A stretch of 64,000 bases of DNA from an uncultured Eubacteriales bacterium (GTDB lineage Bacteria > Bacillota > Clostridia > Oscillospirales > Oscillospiraceae). The notes below the pieces were generated by a model. It did not search any database, was not told the DNA's origin, and was given only the letters and a program-made list of their open reading frames with translations. The DNA is taken from the NCBI GenBank assembly GCA_900079765.1, contig LT599017.1, forward strand, positions 1,829,766-1,893,765, in the 5' to 3' direction. Below are positions 42,231-50,661 of the stretch, piece by piece. Position 1 is the first letter of the stretch, and every line of letters begins with the position of its first letter. The position numbers and the translations under genes were made by a program.

Positions 42231-43217
42231 GTGGGAGAAGAGAAAAAGAAGGTTCGCCGGATCGGTGTGCTCACCAGCGGCGGCGATGCGCCGGGTATGA
42301 ACGCTGCGGTTCGCGCCGTGGTACGCAGCGCCATTCACCTGGGCATTGAGTGCGTGGGCATCCGGCGCGGGTTCCATGGCCTGATTAATGGCGACGTGGT
42401 GAAGATGGACTTTGACAGTGTCAGCGGTCTGCTCCGACGGGGCGGTACCATTCTCTACACCGCCCGAAGCGAGGAATTCCGGAGCGGGCCGGGGCAGGAC
42501 AAGGCGGTGGCCACCTGCAAGCTGCTGGGGCTGGACGGCATCGTGGGTATCGGCGGCGACGGCACTTTCCGCGGCTTGCTGGAGCTCTCCAAGCAGGGCG
42601 TATCGGTCATTGGTGTCCCCGGCACCATTGATAACGACATCGCCTGCTCCACCTACACCATCGGCTTTGATACCGCCTGCAACACTGCCATTGAGTCTGT
42701 GGACAAGCTGCGCGATACCATGCAGTCCCACGAGCGCTGCAGTGTGGTGGAGGTCATGGGCCGCCACGCAGGGCACCTGGCACTGTCTGTGGGCGTGGCC
42801 ACCGGCGCTACCTGTGTGCTGGTACCCGAGGCGGAGATTGATTTTGAACGCGACGTGATCGAGCCGATCCGCCGGGCTCGCCTGGACGGTCACACCCACT
42901 TTGGCATCATCGTGGCCGAGGGCGTTGGCAGTGCCTACGACGTGGCCCAGAAGATCCACGATGCCACCAGCCTCGATACCCGTGTGACCGTCCTGGGCCA
43001 TGTCCAGCGGGGCGGCGCGCCCACCTCTCGGGACCGCATCGCGGCCACATACATGGGTTATGAGGCAGTACGCCTCCTATCCGAGGGCTTTACCAACCGT
43101 GTGGTCTGCGTCCAGGGGGAGACCTATGTGGACTACGATATCTCCGAGGGCCTCAAGATGAAAAAAGGCCTCGATGAGCAGACCTATACCGTTATGCAGG
43201 TCCTCTCCGGCGGATAA
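42231..43217 (+). CDS. pfkA: ATP-dependent 6-phosphofructokinase
   Basis: 328 residues. The loop LGIDGIVGIGGDGTFRG-like text (GIGGDGTFRG) has Gly in the position that separates ATP from PPi enzymes, and GVPGTIDNDI lacks the lysine of PPi types; both indicate ATP use. VMGRHAGHLAL and GHVQRGGAPTSRDR are family marks. It makes fructose-1,6-bisphosphate. GTG start 42231, 7 bases after AAGGAGGT. A terminator is at 43237. Confidence 0.93.
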   Translation: MGEEKKKVRRIGVLTSGGDAPGMNAAVRAVVRSAIHLGIECVGIRRGFHGLINGDVVKMDFDSVSGLLRRGGTILYTARSEEFRSGPGQDKAVATCKLLGLDGIVGIGGDGTFRGLLELSKQGVSVIGVPGTIDNDIACSTYTIGFDTACNTAIESVDKLRDTMQSHERCSVVEVMGRHAGHLALSVGVATGATCVLVPEAEIDFERDVIEPIRRARLDGHTHFGIIVAEGVGSAYDVAQKIHDATSLDTRVTVLGHVQRGGAPTSRDRIAATYMGYEAVRLLSEGFTNRVVCVQGETYVDYDISEGLKMKKGLDEQTYTVMQVLSGG

Positions 43218-43236
43218 AGTATATTTGCGGAAAACA

Positions 43237-43275
43237 AAAGCGCCGGTATCGCTCAGATACCGGCGCTTTACTTTT
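43237..43275. terminator. Terminator between pfkA and the GNAT gene
   Basis: AAAGCGCCGGTATC and GATACCGGCGCTTT arms around GCTCA, then TACTTTT; works in both directions. Confidence 0.88.
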
Positions 43276-43780
43276 AAAAGGTATAAACGTACTCAAAGGA
43301 GAGGAAAGTCTGGTTCAGTGAAGGGGAGTAGTAGGTGCCTTCCTGCATAAAAGCAAAGCCGCATTTTTCGATCAGCCGCTTGGAGGGAAGATTCTCCTGA
43401 AAACAGCAGGCCCAGACCTTCCGGACCCCTATGGAGGACAGATGCTCTAAAACCAGTGAAACGGCCTCGCTCATGAGGCCGCGCCGCTGGTAGCTCTCAT
43501 TCAGTGCAAAGCCAAGCTCTTTTGTGTCGTCCCTGCCGTTTTCAGAGTCCTCGTGGATGGCGATATGCCCGACGACCTTTCCCGTCTTCCTGTATACAAG
43601 GGCAAAGATGTTGGGATTGCTCCTGTTTTTCTCCAGTGCATGCCGAGCGTCGCCGATGGTGGCGTATGGCCTCCAGCCTGCCATCCTGCCTACACCCGGC
43701 TGGCTGCCGTATTCGAAGAGGTCATCCAAATCGCCCTGCTGGAACGGGCGAAGGAGGAGCCTTGGCGTTTCAAAAGTCAT
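43274..43780 (-). CDS. RimJ/RimL-type GNAT acetyltransferase
   Basis: 168 residues. MTFETPRLLLRPFQQGDLDD is the standard RimL-like opening. GFALNESYQRRGLMSEAVSL holds the acetyl-CoA loop R-R-G-L-M and NLPSKRLIEKCGFAFMQEG the C-terminal box. It probably acetylates a protein N-terminus or amine. It ends next to the pfkA terminator and is unrelated to the glycolytic genes. Confidence 0.9.
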   Translation of the reverse strand: MTFETPRLLLRPFQQGDLDDLFEYGSQPGVGRMAGWRPYATIGDARHALEKNRSNPNIFALVYRKTGKVVGHIAIHEDSENGRDDTKELGFALNESYQRRGLMSEAVSLVLEHLSSIGVRKVWACCFQENLPSKRLIEKCGFAFMQEGTYYSPSLNQTFLSFEYVYTF

Positions 43781-43803
43781 AGTATGCCTCCTTATGGGAA
43801 GAG

Positions 43804-43835
43804 AACGCCCCCGGTCATATTGGACCGGGGGCGTT
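43804..43835. terminator. Terminator between GNAT and pfp
   Basis: AACGCCCCCGGTC and GACCGGGGGCGTT 13-base arms. Confidence 0.8.
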
Positions 43836-43843
43836 TGTTTTGC

Positions 43844-45088
43844 CTACATCTCGGTAGTGAGAACCTTTTTTAGTTTTGCGAACCGGGGAAGATTGTTTTC
43901 CTTCGGCGCGTTCAGCTCACCCTGAATGAGGGGGAGCACATAGTCGATGAAGGGCTGCTCAATGCCGTTGCCCGCCTTGTTGATCCACTCGCGGGGAACC
44001 TTCTTCTCGATATTGGCACAGATGTCCAGGGGCTTGAGGACATATTTGCACTCGTATTCGCCGCCCTCACGGGTGCAGTCGAAGGCGACCATCTTGTCAG
44101 TCTCACCGGCAACAGCTGCTTCGACGGCAGTCTTACCGGCATTGAACGCCTCCTCGATGTCTCGGGCGGAGGCGACGTGAGAGCCGCAGCGCTGGAGGAG
44201 AGAGAGCTCAATGCCGCGGACCTTGGCGCCGGTCTTGCTCTTCACGACCTCGGCCAGCATGGTGGCAAGGCCGCCCAGCTGGGCGTGGCCAAAGCCGTCG
44301 GTAGCGGAAGTGGAGGCCTCGGATACAAAACGGCCATCGGCGTAGTGGATACCCTCGGACACGGCCACCATGCACTTGCCGGTCTTATTATAGATGGCGG
44401 TCACGTCGGCGAGGAAAGCGTCCATGTCAAAGTCCACCTCGGGGAGGTAGATGAGATCAGGGCCATAGCCGGCCCAGGTAGCCAAGGCGGCGGAGCCGGC
44501 CAGCCAGCCGGCGTGACGGCCCATGATCTCGATGACGGTTACCATCCCGGTGTCGTACACATGGGCGTCACGATGGACCTCCATGCAGGTGGTGGCAATG
44601 AACTTGGCGGCGGAGGAGAAACCGGGGCAGTGGTCGGTGCCGTTGAGGTCGTTGTCAATGGTCTTGGGCACGCCCATGACACGGCATTCGTAGCCCACCT
44701 TCTGCATATACTTGGAAATCTTATTGCAGGTGTCCATGGAGTCGTTGCCGCCATTATAGAAGAAATAGCGCACGTCATACTTCTTGAAAATCTCGAGAAT
44801 CCGCTTGTAGTCGGTGTCATCCTTGTCGGGGTCGGCCAGCTTATAGCGGCAGGATCCCAGGGCGGAGGAGGGGGTATACTTCAGAAGGTCCAACTCCGCG
44901 CGTTCCTCCTGAGACATGTCGTAGAGCTTGTCCTCCAGGACGCCCTTGATGCCGTGGGCCGCTCCCAGCACCCGGGTGATGTTGGCGTTGTCAAGGCCAG
45001 TGGCGATGACGCCCAGCGCGCTGGAGTTGATGACGGCGGTGGGGCCGCCGGACTGACCAATGATCAGTGCGCCCTTCAATTCGCTCAT
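43844..45088 (-). CDS. pfp: PPi-dependent 6-phosphofructokinase
   Basis: 414 residues. The loop FFYNGGNDSMDTCNKISK has Asp in the discriminating position, and VPKTIDNDLNGTDH has Lys; both indicate PPi as phosphate donor and a reversible reaction. IEIMGRHAGWLAG is the family mark. It sits 626 bases beyond the ATP-type enzyme on the other strand and divergent from aldolase, with overlapping promoters. The pair lets the cell choose ATP- or PPi-based glycolysis. Confidence 0.94.
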   Translation of the reverse strand: MSELKGALIIGQSGGPTAVINSSALGVIATGLDNANITRVLGAAHGIKGVLEDKLYDMSQEERAELDLLKYTPSSALGSCRYKLADPDKDDTDYKRILEIFKKYDVRYFFYNGGNDSMDTCNKISKYMQKVGYECRVMGVPKTIDNDLNGTDHCPGFSSAAKFIATTCMEVHRDAHVYDTGMVTVIEIMGRHAGWLAGSAALATWAGYGPDLIYLPEVDFDMDAFLADVTAIYNKTGKCMVAVSEGIHYADGRFVSEASTSATDGFGHAQLGGLATMLAEVVKSKTGAKVRGIELSLLQRCGSHVASARDIEEAFNAGKTAVEAAVAGETDKMVAFDCTREGGEYECKYVLKPLDICANIEKKVPREWINKAGNGIEQPFIDYVLPLIQGELNAPKENNLPRFAKLKKVLTTEM

Positions 45089-45162
45089 AACTGAAATCTT
45101 CCTCTCGTTTTATGGTCTGATTTGAGAGTTTACTTCTGGATAAATCTCAAATGTACTAAAAT

Positions 45163-45191
45163 ATTGTAGCACGTCCTATTGCATTTATCAA
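45163..45191 (-). promoter_or_regulatory. pfp promoter
   Basis: On the minus strand: TTGATA (45186-45191), 17 bases, TACAAT (45163-45168) with an upstream TG. It interleaves with the fba promoter. Confidence 0.68.
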
Positions 45192-45207
45192 CCAAAACTG
45201 ATAGAAT
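45179..45207 (+). promoter_or_regulatory. fba promoter
   Basis: TTGCAT (45179-45184), 17 bases, TAGAAT (45202-45207). The -35 lies in the spacer of the pfp promoter. Confidence 0.68.
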
Positions 45208-45238
45208 TACGGTGCAAATTTGAAAGGAGCTGTTATCT

Positions 45239-46174
45239 ATGCCTCTCGTAACTTCTGCCGAAATGTTTAAGAAGGCTTATACCGGCGGATACGCCATCGG
45301 CGCGTTCAATGTCAACAACATGGAAATCGTGCAGGGCATCACCGAAGCCGCCAAGGAGGTCAATTCCCCTCTGATTCTCCAGGTGTCCAAGGGCGCCCGC
45401 GCTTACGCCAACCATACCTACCTCATCAAGCTGGTGGAGGCCGCTGTCATCGAGACCGGTCTGCCCATCGTTCTCCATCTGGACCATGGAGACAGCTTTG
45501 AGACCTGTAAGAGCTGCATTGACGGCGGCTTTACCTCCGTCATGATCGACGCCTCCTCCAAGCCCTTTGCTGAGAATATCGAGATCACCCGCAAGGTCGT
45601 CGAGTACGCACACGACCACGGCGTGGTGGTCGAGGCCGAGCTGGGCGCTCTGGCCGGCGTAGAGGACGAGGTTCAGGTTTCCGCCGAGGATTCACACTAC
45701 ACCCGCCCTGAGGAAGTGGAGGAGTTCGTCTCCAAGACCGGGTGCGACTCCCTGGCTATCGCCATCGGCACCAGCCACGGCGCCTATAAGTTCAAGCCCG
45801 GTACCAATCCCCAGCTCCGTTTTGATATTCTGGAAGAGGTCTCCAAGCGTCTGCCCGGGTTCCCCATCGTGCTCCACGGCGCCTCCTCCGTTCCCCAGGA
45901 ATTCGTCAAGATGATCAACGAGAACGGCGGCAATATGCCCGGAGCCATCGGCGTGCCCGAGGATCAGCTCCGCCAGGCAGCCCGCAGCTCGGTCTGCAAG
46001 ATCAATATCGACTCCGACCTGCGCCTGGCTATGACCGGCACTATCCGTCAGTTCTTTGCCCAGCACCCCGACAAGTTCGACCCCCGCGAGTACCTCAAGC
46101 CCGCCCGTGAGAACATCAAGCAGCTCGTCAAGCACAAGCTAGTCGACGTTCTGGGCAGCGACAACAAGGCCTAA
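45239..46174 (+). CDS. fba: Class II fructose-bisphosphate aldolase
   Basis: 311 residues. Zinc ligands are in HLDHGDSFETC (two His), IGTSHGAYKF and LHGASSVPQEF. GGYAIGAFNVNNMEIVQG is the usual opening. It splits fructose-1,6-bisphosphate, the product of the two kinases nearby. AAAGGAG precedes ATG. It ends before a strong terminator. Confidence 0.96.
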   Translation: MPLVTSAEMFKKAYTGGYAIGAFNVNNMEIVQGITEAAKEVNSPLILQVSKGARAYANHTYLIKLVEAAVIETGLPIVLHLDHGDSFETCKSCIDGGFTSVMIDASSKPFAENIEITRKVVEYAHDHGVVVEAELGALAGVEDEVQVSAEDSHYTRPEEVEEFVSKTGCDSLAIAIGTSHGAYKFKPGTNPQLRFDILEEVSKRLPGFPIVLHGASSVPQEFVKMINENGGNMPGAIGVPEDQLRQAARSSVCKINIDSDLRLAMTGTIRQFFAQHPDKFDPREYLKPARENIKQLVKHKLVDVLGSDNKA

Positions 46175-46191
46175 GCGAAAAATAAAAAGGG

Positions 46192-46224
46192 GAGAGGCTC
46201 TCAATAGAGAGCCTCTCTTTTTTA
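46192..46224 (+). terminator. Terminator of fba
   Basis: GAGAGGCTCTC and GAGAGCCTCTC arms around AATA, then seven T. Confidence 0.9.
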
Positions 46225-46304
46225 TAATAATCGTACATCTGTTCTTGACAAACCGGGGCGCGCTTTTTATAATATCAGTAATAGAACAGGGAGGGGGAGA
46301 GGGC

Positions 46305-46727
46305 ATGCCGCGTGACGTTGAAAAAACGGTAGGTAATCTGATCGACCATCAAAAGGTCTCCTATATCGGCTCCGTGGACGAGGAGGGCTATCCCAATATC
46401 AAGGCGTTTAATGCGCCGAGAAAACGGGAGGGTGTCAAGACCATCTATTTTTCAACCAACACCTCCAGCCACCATGTGGCGCAGTTCCGGGCCGAGCCCA
46501 AAGCCTGCCTCTATTTCTGTGACCGGCGCTTTTTCCGCGGCGTTCTGCTGCGCGGCGTTATGGAGGTTCTCGAGGACGTGGAGAGCAAGGAGATGCTCTG
46601 GCAGACAGGGGACACTATGTACTACCACGGCGGGGTAACCGACCAGGACTACTGTGTTCTGCGTTTTACCGCCGTAGACGGAAGAATGTATGGTGGTTTC
46701 AAGTCGGAGGATTTCACCATTGAGTAG
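46305..46727 (+). CDS. Pyridoxamine 5'-phosphate oxidase-like protein
   Basis: 140 residues. DHQKVSYIGSVDEEGYPNIK and then FSTNTSSHHVAQFRAEPK follow the split-barrel order, with KACLYFCD as the third strand. It likely binds FMN. The start ATG 46305 follows GGGGAGAGGGC; upstream TTG and ATG codons lack a site. A second gene begins inside its end. Confidence 0.85.
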   Translation: MPRDVEKTVGNLIDHQKVSYIGSVDEEGYPNIKAFNAPRKREGVKTIYFSTNTSSHHVAQFRAEPKACLYFCDRRFFRGVLLRGVMEVLEDVESKEMLWQTGDTMYYHGGVTDQDYCVLRFTAVDGRMYGGFKSEDFTIE

Positions 46728-47295
46728 CAAGGGAATGGGGCAGTACCTGGCGGATTTCGGGATTTTAGCCTGCAATGAGAACCCCTGGCTGCCCAGTCTT
46801 GATATGCTGGGCTTTACCTGGGCGGACGCGGTGGCCCTCATCGACCGGCAAGAGGTCTTTGTGAGCAAGGCTTGGCGCAGGCGGACGGTCTACCTGTCGC
46901 CGGAGGTGTATTTTCTCCTCAAGGAATGCCGGGAGCATCGGCCAATGACTACAGATGCCATCGCGCTCTATGACATTCTGCTGTCGGCCCCTATGGAGAG
47001 CGCCGACCTGAAACGGCTGGTCCCACTGCAGAAAAGGGCCTTTGATAAGACCCTCGAGTTCCTGATGGAGGAGTGCTATGTGACAGCCCTGCGCAACGGC
47101 ACGTGGAAGACCTCTAACTGGTCGTCCTATGTCTACGGCGCCGCCGAGACTTGGGAGGCCCTGGCACATAGACCCGCTCCCAACGCCGACTCTTGGGCCG
47201 CACTTACCGCAATTTTGGGGAGAACCATGCCGGAGCGGGAGGTCGCAAAGCTCCTGGGCGTGCATAGGATGACACAGTCTCAGGAAAGGACTTGA
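46720..47295 (+). CDS. AlkZ-related protein (hypothetical)
   Basis: 191 residues from TTG 46720 (GGAGGA before it), or 186 from ATG 46735. It opens QYLADFGILACNENPWLPSL and has the stretch KAWRRRTVYLSPEVYFLLK and LLSAPMESADLKRLV, which resemble the DNA-glycosylase-linked AlkZ-like winged-helix proteins. No catalytic residue can be named. Overlaps the previous gene by 8 bases and the next by 1-4, so these three form one operon. Confidence 0.6.
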   Translation: MSSKGMGQYLADFGILACNENPWLPSLDMLGFTWADAVALIDRQEVFVSKAWRRRTVYLSPEVYFLLKECREHRPMTTDAIALYDILLSAPMESADLKRLVPLQKRAFDKTLEFLMEECYVTALRNGTWKTSNWSSYVYGAAETWEALAHRPAPNADSWAALTAILGRTMPEREVAKLLGVHRMTQSQERT

Positions 47296-47834
47296 TGGCT
47301 GTGACTCCCGCTCATCTGCCCCGCGTCCCCTATGACCGCGCAGCAGCCGTGGCCTACGCCCACAGGTGGGCCTACCGGCGCAATCCCGCCTACTATGATT
47401 ACGAAAAGCTGGGCGGTGACTGCACCAATTTTGCCTCCCAATGCCTCTACGCCGGCACCGGGATTATGAACTACACACCAACCTACGGCTGGTATTACAT
47501 CGACGCGAACAACAAATCCCCCTCCTGGACGGGAGTAGAGTATTTTCGCAACTTTGTTACCAGAAACAAGGTGAATCCCGGGCCAGTTGGCGAGCTTTCC
47601 GACATGGATTCTGTGGAGCTTGGGGACTTTGCGCAGTTGCGGTTTCAGGGGCGGGAGGCCTTTAGCCACACGCCCATCATCGTGGAGATAGGGGAGCCCC
47701 GCACCTTGGACACCATTTTGGTCGCAGCCCATACCTATGACGCCGACTACCGGCCCCTGAGCTCCTATACTGTGGATGAACTACGTTTTTTACATATTTT
47801 GGGTGCATATCCGCCCAATATTATCGAATTTTAG
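47295..47834 (+). CDS. Amidase-domain protein (Amidase_6-like)
   Basis: 179 residues. YDRAAAVAYAHRWAYRRNP, then GGDCTNFASQCLYAG carry the C-T-N-F-x-S-Q box of this papain-like family, with the Cys as the nucleophile. A late SHTPIIVEIGEP provides the His. It is predicted to hydrolyse a cell-wall or small-molecule amide. No signal peptide is seen, so it may act inside or be exported otherwise. Starts at ATG 47295 overlapping the previous stop. Confidence 0.85.
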   Translation: MAVTPAHLPRVPYDRAAAVAYAHRWAYRRNPAYYDYEKLGGDCTNFASQCLYAGTGIMNYTPTYGWYYIDANNKSPSWTGVEYFRNFVTRNKVNPGPVGELSDMDSVELGDFAQLRFQGREAFSHTPIIVEIGEPRTLDTILVAAHTYDADYRPLSSYTVDELRFLHILGAYPPNIIEF

Positions 47835-47835
47835 C

Positions 47836-47880
47836 AACAATCCCGCCCGATGCTTTTTAAAAGCAAAGGGCGGGATTGTT
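47836..47880 (+). terminator. Terminator of the PNPOx/AlkZ-like/amidase operon
   Basis: AACAATCCCGCCC and GGGCGGGATTGTT 13-base arms, with an inner GCTTTT/AAAAGC stem. Confidence 0.88.
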
Positions 47881-47902
47881 TATCTCAGAACAAATATTTT
47901 GT

Positions 47903-48931
47903 TTACTCTTCTTCAGGATTCTGCGCTTTTTTTGTGCTTTTTCGCTTGACCCGCCCCAGGGGATTGGCCTTGGCTGCGGTGCGGAGGTTCTCGTTGTCCA
48001 CATGGGTGTAGATCTGGGTGGTGTTCAGGTGCTCGTGGCCCAGGACTTCCTGTAGGGTGCGGACATCCACGCCGTTTTGAAGCATCAGTGTGGCAGCGGT
48101 ATGGCGAAGCTTGTGAGGCGAATACTGGGCGCTGTCTAACCCGGCCATGGTCAGATATTTCTTCACCAGCTTTTCCACGGCTGCCTTGCTGATGCGCTTG
48201 CGGCGCTGGCTGATGAAGAGGGCGTTCTTATCGATGATGCCAACCGTGCCCCTGGCTGCCATGTATTCGCTGATTGCTGCACGGCAGGCGTCGTTGAGAT
48301 AGAGGATGCGCTCCTTATTGCCCTTGCCCAGGACCCGGAGCTGATCGGCCCGGACGTCGGTGACATTGAGGCCGATCAGCTCGGAAATCCGCAGGCCGCA
48401 GTTTAAAAACAAAGTCAAAATACAGTAGTCACGCTCTTTGAACGGCCCGTCCACGGCGTCCAGCAGCTCCAGGCTGCTTTCCAGGTCCAGGTAACGTGGC
48501 AGGCTCTTTTTCGTCCTGGGCGCGTCTAAGTCCTGCATAGGGTTTTCCGGGATAATCTTTGCCTTGTTGGTGAGGTATTTATAGAAAGAGCGGATGGAGG
48601 CTACCTTGCGGGCGCGGGAGGCGGCGTTGAGTCCATAGCCGGTATGATCGCTGTTGGGGCGTTGGGCCCGGTCACGGCTTAAATAGCTCATGTAGGAGTA
48701 CACGTCGGCCAGCGTGACCGAGCGAACCAGTTCCAGATCCACATCTTCGATAGAGATATCGTCCAGCTCTGCTGTACGGGGCGTTTTGCCTTTTTCAATT
48801 TTTATATAGCGAAAGAAGTTGCGTAGGTCAAGAAAATATTCGTCCACCGTTTTGCGGGAGTGACCCTGAATTGCCTCATGATACGTCAGAAAATCACGCA
48901 GGATAGGTGGCGCCTCGGTGCGGTAGTCCAT
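47903..48931 (-). CDS. Tyrosine recombinase, Xer type
   Basis: 342 residues. The N-terminal core-binding domain (YHEAIQGHSRKTVDEYFLDL) is followed by the catalytic half. Catalytic residues are seen in NCGLRISELIGL (Arg), SPHKLRHTAATLML (His-x-x-Arg), LGHEHLNTTQIYTHV (His and the Tyr). It is about 40 residues longer than XerC/XerD, with a charged C-terminal tail (RVKRKSTKKAQNPEEE). No phage genes are close, so it may be the chromosome-dimer recombinase. Similar palindromes flank the gene at 47889 and 48993. Confidence 0.88.
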   Translation of the reverse strand: MDYRTEAPPILRDFLTYHEAIQGHSRKTVDEYFLDLRNFFRYIKIEKGKTPRTAELDDISIEDVDLELVRSVTLADVYSYMSYLSRDRAQRPNSDHTGYGLNAASRARKVASIRSFYKYLTNKAKIIPENPMQDLDAPRTKKSLPRYLDLESSLELLDAVDGPFKERDYCILTLFLNCGLRISELIGLNVTDVRADQLRVLGKGNKERILYLNDACRAAISEYMAARGTVGIIDKNALFISQRRKRISKAAVEKLVKKYLTMAGLDSAQYSPHKLRHTAATLMLQNGVDVRTLQEVLGHEHLNTTQIYTHVDNENLRTAAKANPLGRVKRKSTKKAQNPEEE

Positions 48932-48992
48932 AGATATCCCGGCAGACCCGGAGGGGGCTTAAACGCCTGAAATCGGCTTTTGCCCTCCCCTA

Positions 48993-49022
48993 AAGTAAAC
49001 AAAATTTTTATTTTGTTTACTT
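48993..49022. promoter_or_regulatory. 30-base palindrome upstream of the recombinase gene
   Basis: AAGTAAACAAAAT and ATTTTGTTTACTT are perfect 13-base arms around TTTT. The AGTAAACAAAAT text recurs at the gene's 3' end (47889-47906). Candidate recombinase or regulator binding site. Confidence 0.6.
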
Positions 49023-49145
49023 ATATATCTGCCTCAATTCACTCCTCTCTCTTTCGGTTTGAAGTTCCATTGATAAAATCGGGCGTTTTGCAGAAGACTA
49101 CTTTCTGTGTTGTCCCCTGTTATTTTAAAAGTTGAGGTGTTGGCT

Positions 49146-49322
49146 GTGAGCTTGATTGCCTGTACCAGCGACTGCGTCTACCAGCAGGACGGCTACTGTG
49201 GCTTGGAGCGTGCCGTCTCCTGCGGCTTACCCAGCAATGACGAGACCTGCGTTAACTTCGTGCCCAGATATCACGCTGACGGCACTCCGCCAGCTACAGA
49301 ATCGCCGCAAGCGCTTCTCTGA
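49146..49322 (+). CDS. Small Cys-rich DUF1540-like protein
   Basis: 58 residues: MSLIACTSDCVYQQDGYC, then VSCGLPSNDETCVNF. The C-x-x-x-C ... C ... C spacing is that of a clostridial family of unknown role, probably metal-binding. Start GTG 49146, 6 bases after GAGGTG. It ends 28 bases inside the convergent end of radA. Confidence 0.78.
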   Translation: MSLIACTSDCVYQQDGYCGLERAVSCGLPSNDETCVNFVPRYHADGTPPATESPQALL

Positions 49323-50661
49323 TGTTTTTCACCCGTATGAGCTGCAGACCTTCCGGCTCAGCCAGCTTGCCGCTGTTTCTGGCCGGAATCAAGCACTTTG
49401 TAAAACCAATGCGCCTTACCTCTGAAAGCCTCTGCCCCAAGCCGTTGACGGCCCGCAGTTCGCCCGTCAGCCCAACTTCGCCGATGGCAACCAGGTCGTT
49501 GGGTACGGGCTTGTCCCTGAAACTGGAAGCCAAAGCCATAATCATGGCCAAATCTGCGGCGGGCTCATCCAGACTCAGACCACCGATGACGTTGATGTAC
49601 GCATCACAGGCGCCTACCAAGAGCCCTCCCCTCTTCTCCAGGACCGCCAGGAGGAGCATAGCGCGGTTAAAATCAAAACCGTTGCTGGCCCGGCGGGGTA
49701 CATTAAAGCTGGTAGGCGTCAAAAGGGCCTGTACCTCGGCCAGGACGGGCCGTACGCCCTCCATCACGCAGGTGACGCAAGTGCCCGGAGCATCCTCCGG
49801 GCGACCGGAGAGGAGCATTTCCGAGGGGTTTGGCACCTCGGACAGGCCGCTGTCTGCCATCTCGAACACGCCGATTTCGTTGGTGGCCCCGAAACGGTTT
49901 TTGGCGGCCCGGAGGATACGGTAGGCCATCTGCTGCTCGCCCTCGAAGTAGAGCACGCAGTCCACCATGTGCTCAAGCACCTTGGGGCCCGCAATGGAGC
50001 CCTCCTTGTTTACGTGACCGATAACGAAGACAGTGACGCCCTGGCCTTTGGCAAGCTGCATGAGAGCCATGGTGCAGTCCTTCACTTGGCCTATGCTGCC
50101 TGGCGCGGTGGTTAAATCGCCATTGTAGAGGGTCTGGATGGAGTCGACGATGAGCACGTCGGGCTGGAGCGCGTTCACTGATCCCAGAATCTCCTCCAGA
50201 TTGGTCTCAGAGAGGAGGTACAGCCCCTCCCCTCTCACCCGCAGCCGTTCGGCCCGCAATTTGATCTGCCGCTCCGACTCCTCGCCCGATACATACAATA
50301 CCTTGGAGAAACGGCAGAGGTTATCGCAAATCTGGAGCATCAGCGTGGATTTTCCGATACCGGGTGCGCCGCCCACCAGCACCAGAGAACCCTTCACCGC
50401 TCCGCCGCCCAGCACCCGGTCAAGCTCACTCATGCCAGTCTCAAACCGCAGCTCATGGGTGGTCTCTACGTCGGCAATTGGCCTGGGACGGCTGGCGCCC
50501 AGCGGGGTTTGCCTGCTGATGGACGCAGACGCGGCCTTCTTCTTGCTCTCCACGGGCTGTTCCACCAGGGTGTTCCACGCACGGCAGGCGGGGCATTGCC
50601 CCGCCCACTTTGGCGTTTCGTTGCCGCATTGAGTGCAGTAAAACAGGGTTTTAGCCTTCAT
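49294..50661 (-). CDS. radA: DNA repair protein RadA/Sms
   Basis: 455 residues. N-terminal zinc finger YCTQCGNETPKWAGQCPACR, Walker A GGAPGIGKSTLM and the KNRFGATNEIG motif of RadA. The C-terminal Lon-like domain ends GKLAEPEGLQLIRVKNI. It helps process recombination intermediates. Start ATG 50661 with AAGGAG 9 bases upstream. It is 10 bases inside the end of cwlD, so the two are one operon. Confidence 0.95.
   Translation of the reverse strand: MKAKTLFYCTQCGNETPKWAGQCPACRAWNTLVEQPVESKKKAASASISRQTPLGASRPRPIADVETTHELRFETGMSELDRVLGGGAVKGSLVLVGGAPGIGKSTLMLQICDNLCRFSKVLYVSGEESERQIKLRAERLRVRGEGLYLLSETNLEEILGSVNALQPDVLIVDSIQTLYNGDLTTAPGSIGQVKDCTMALMQLAKGQGVTVFVIGHVNKEGSIAGPKVLEHMVDCVLYFEGEQQMAYRILRAAKNRFGATNEIGVFEMADSGLSEVPNPSEMLLSGRPEDAPGTCVTCVMEGVRPVLAEVQALLTPTSFNVPRRASNGFDFNRAMLLLAVLEKRGGLLVGACDAYINVIGGLSLDEPAADLAMIMALASSFRDKPVPNDLVAIGEVGLTGELRAVNGLGQRLSEVRRIGFTKCLIPARNSGKLAEPEGLQLIRVKNIREALAAIL

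Noticed and set aside
44177-45094. Long plus-strand frame opposite pfp
   Set aside because: Gly/His/Val-rich shadow of the pfp codons; no ribosome site or family resemblance.
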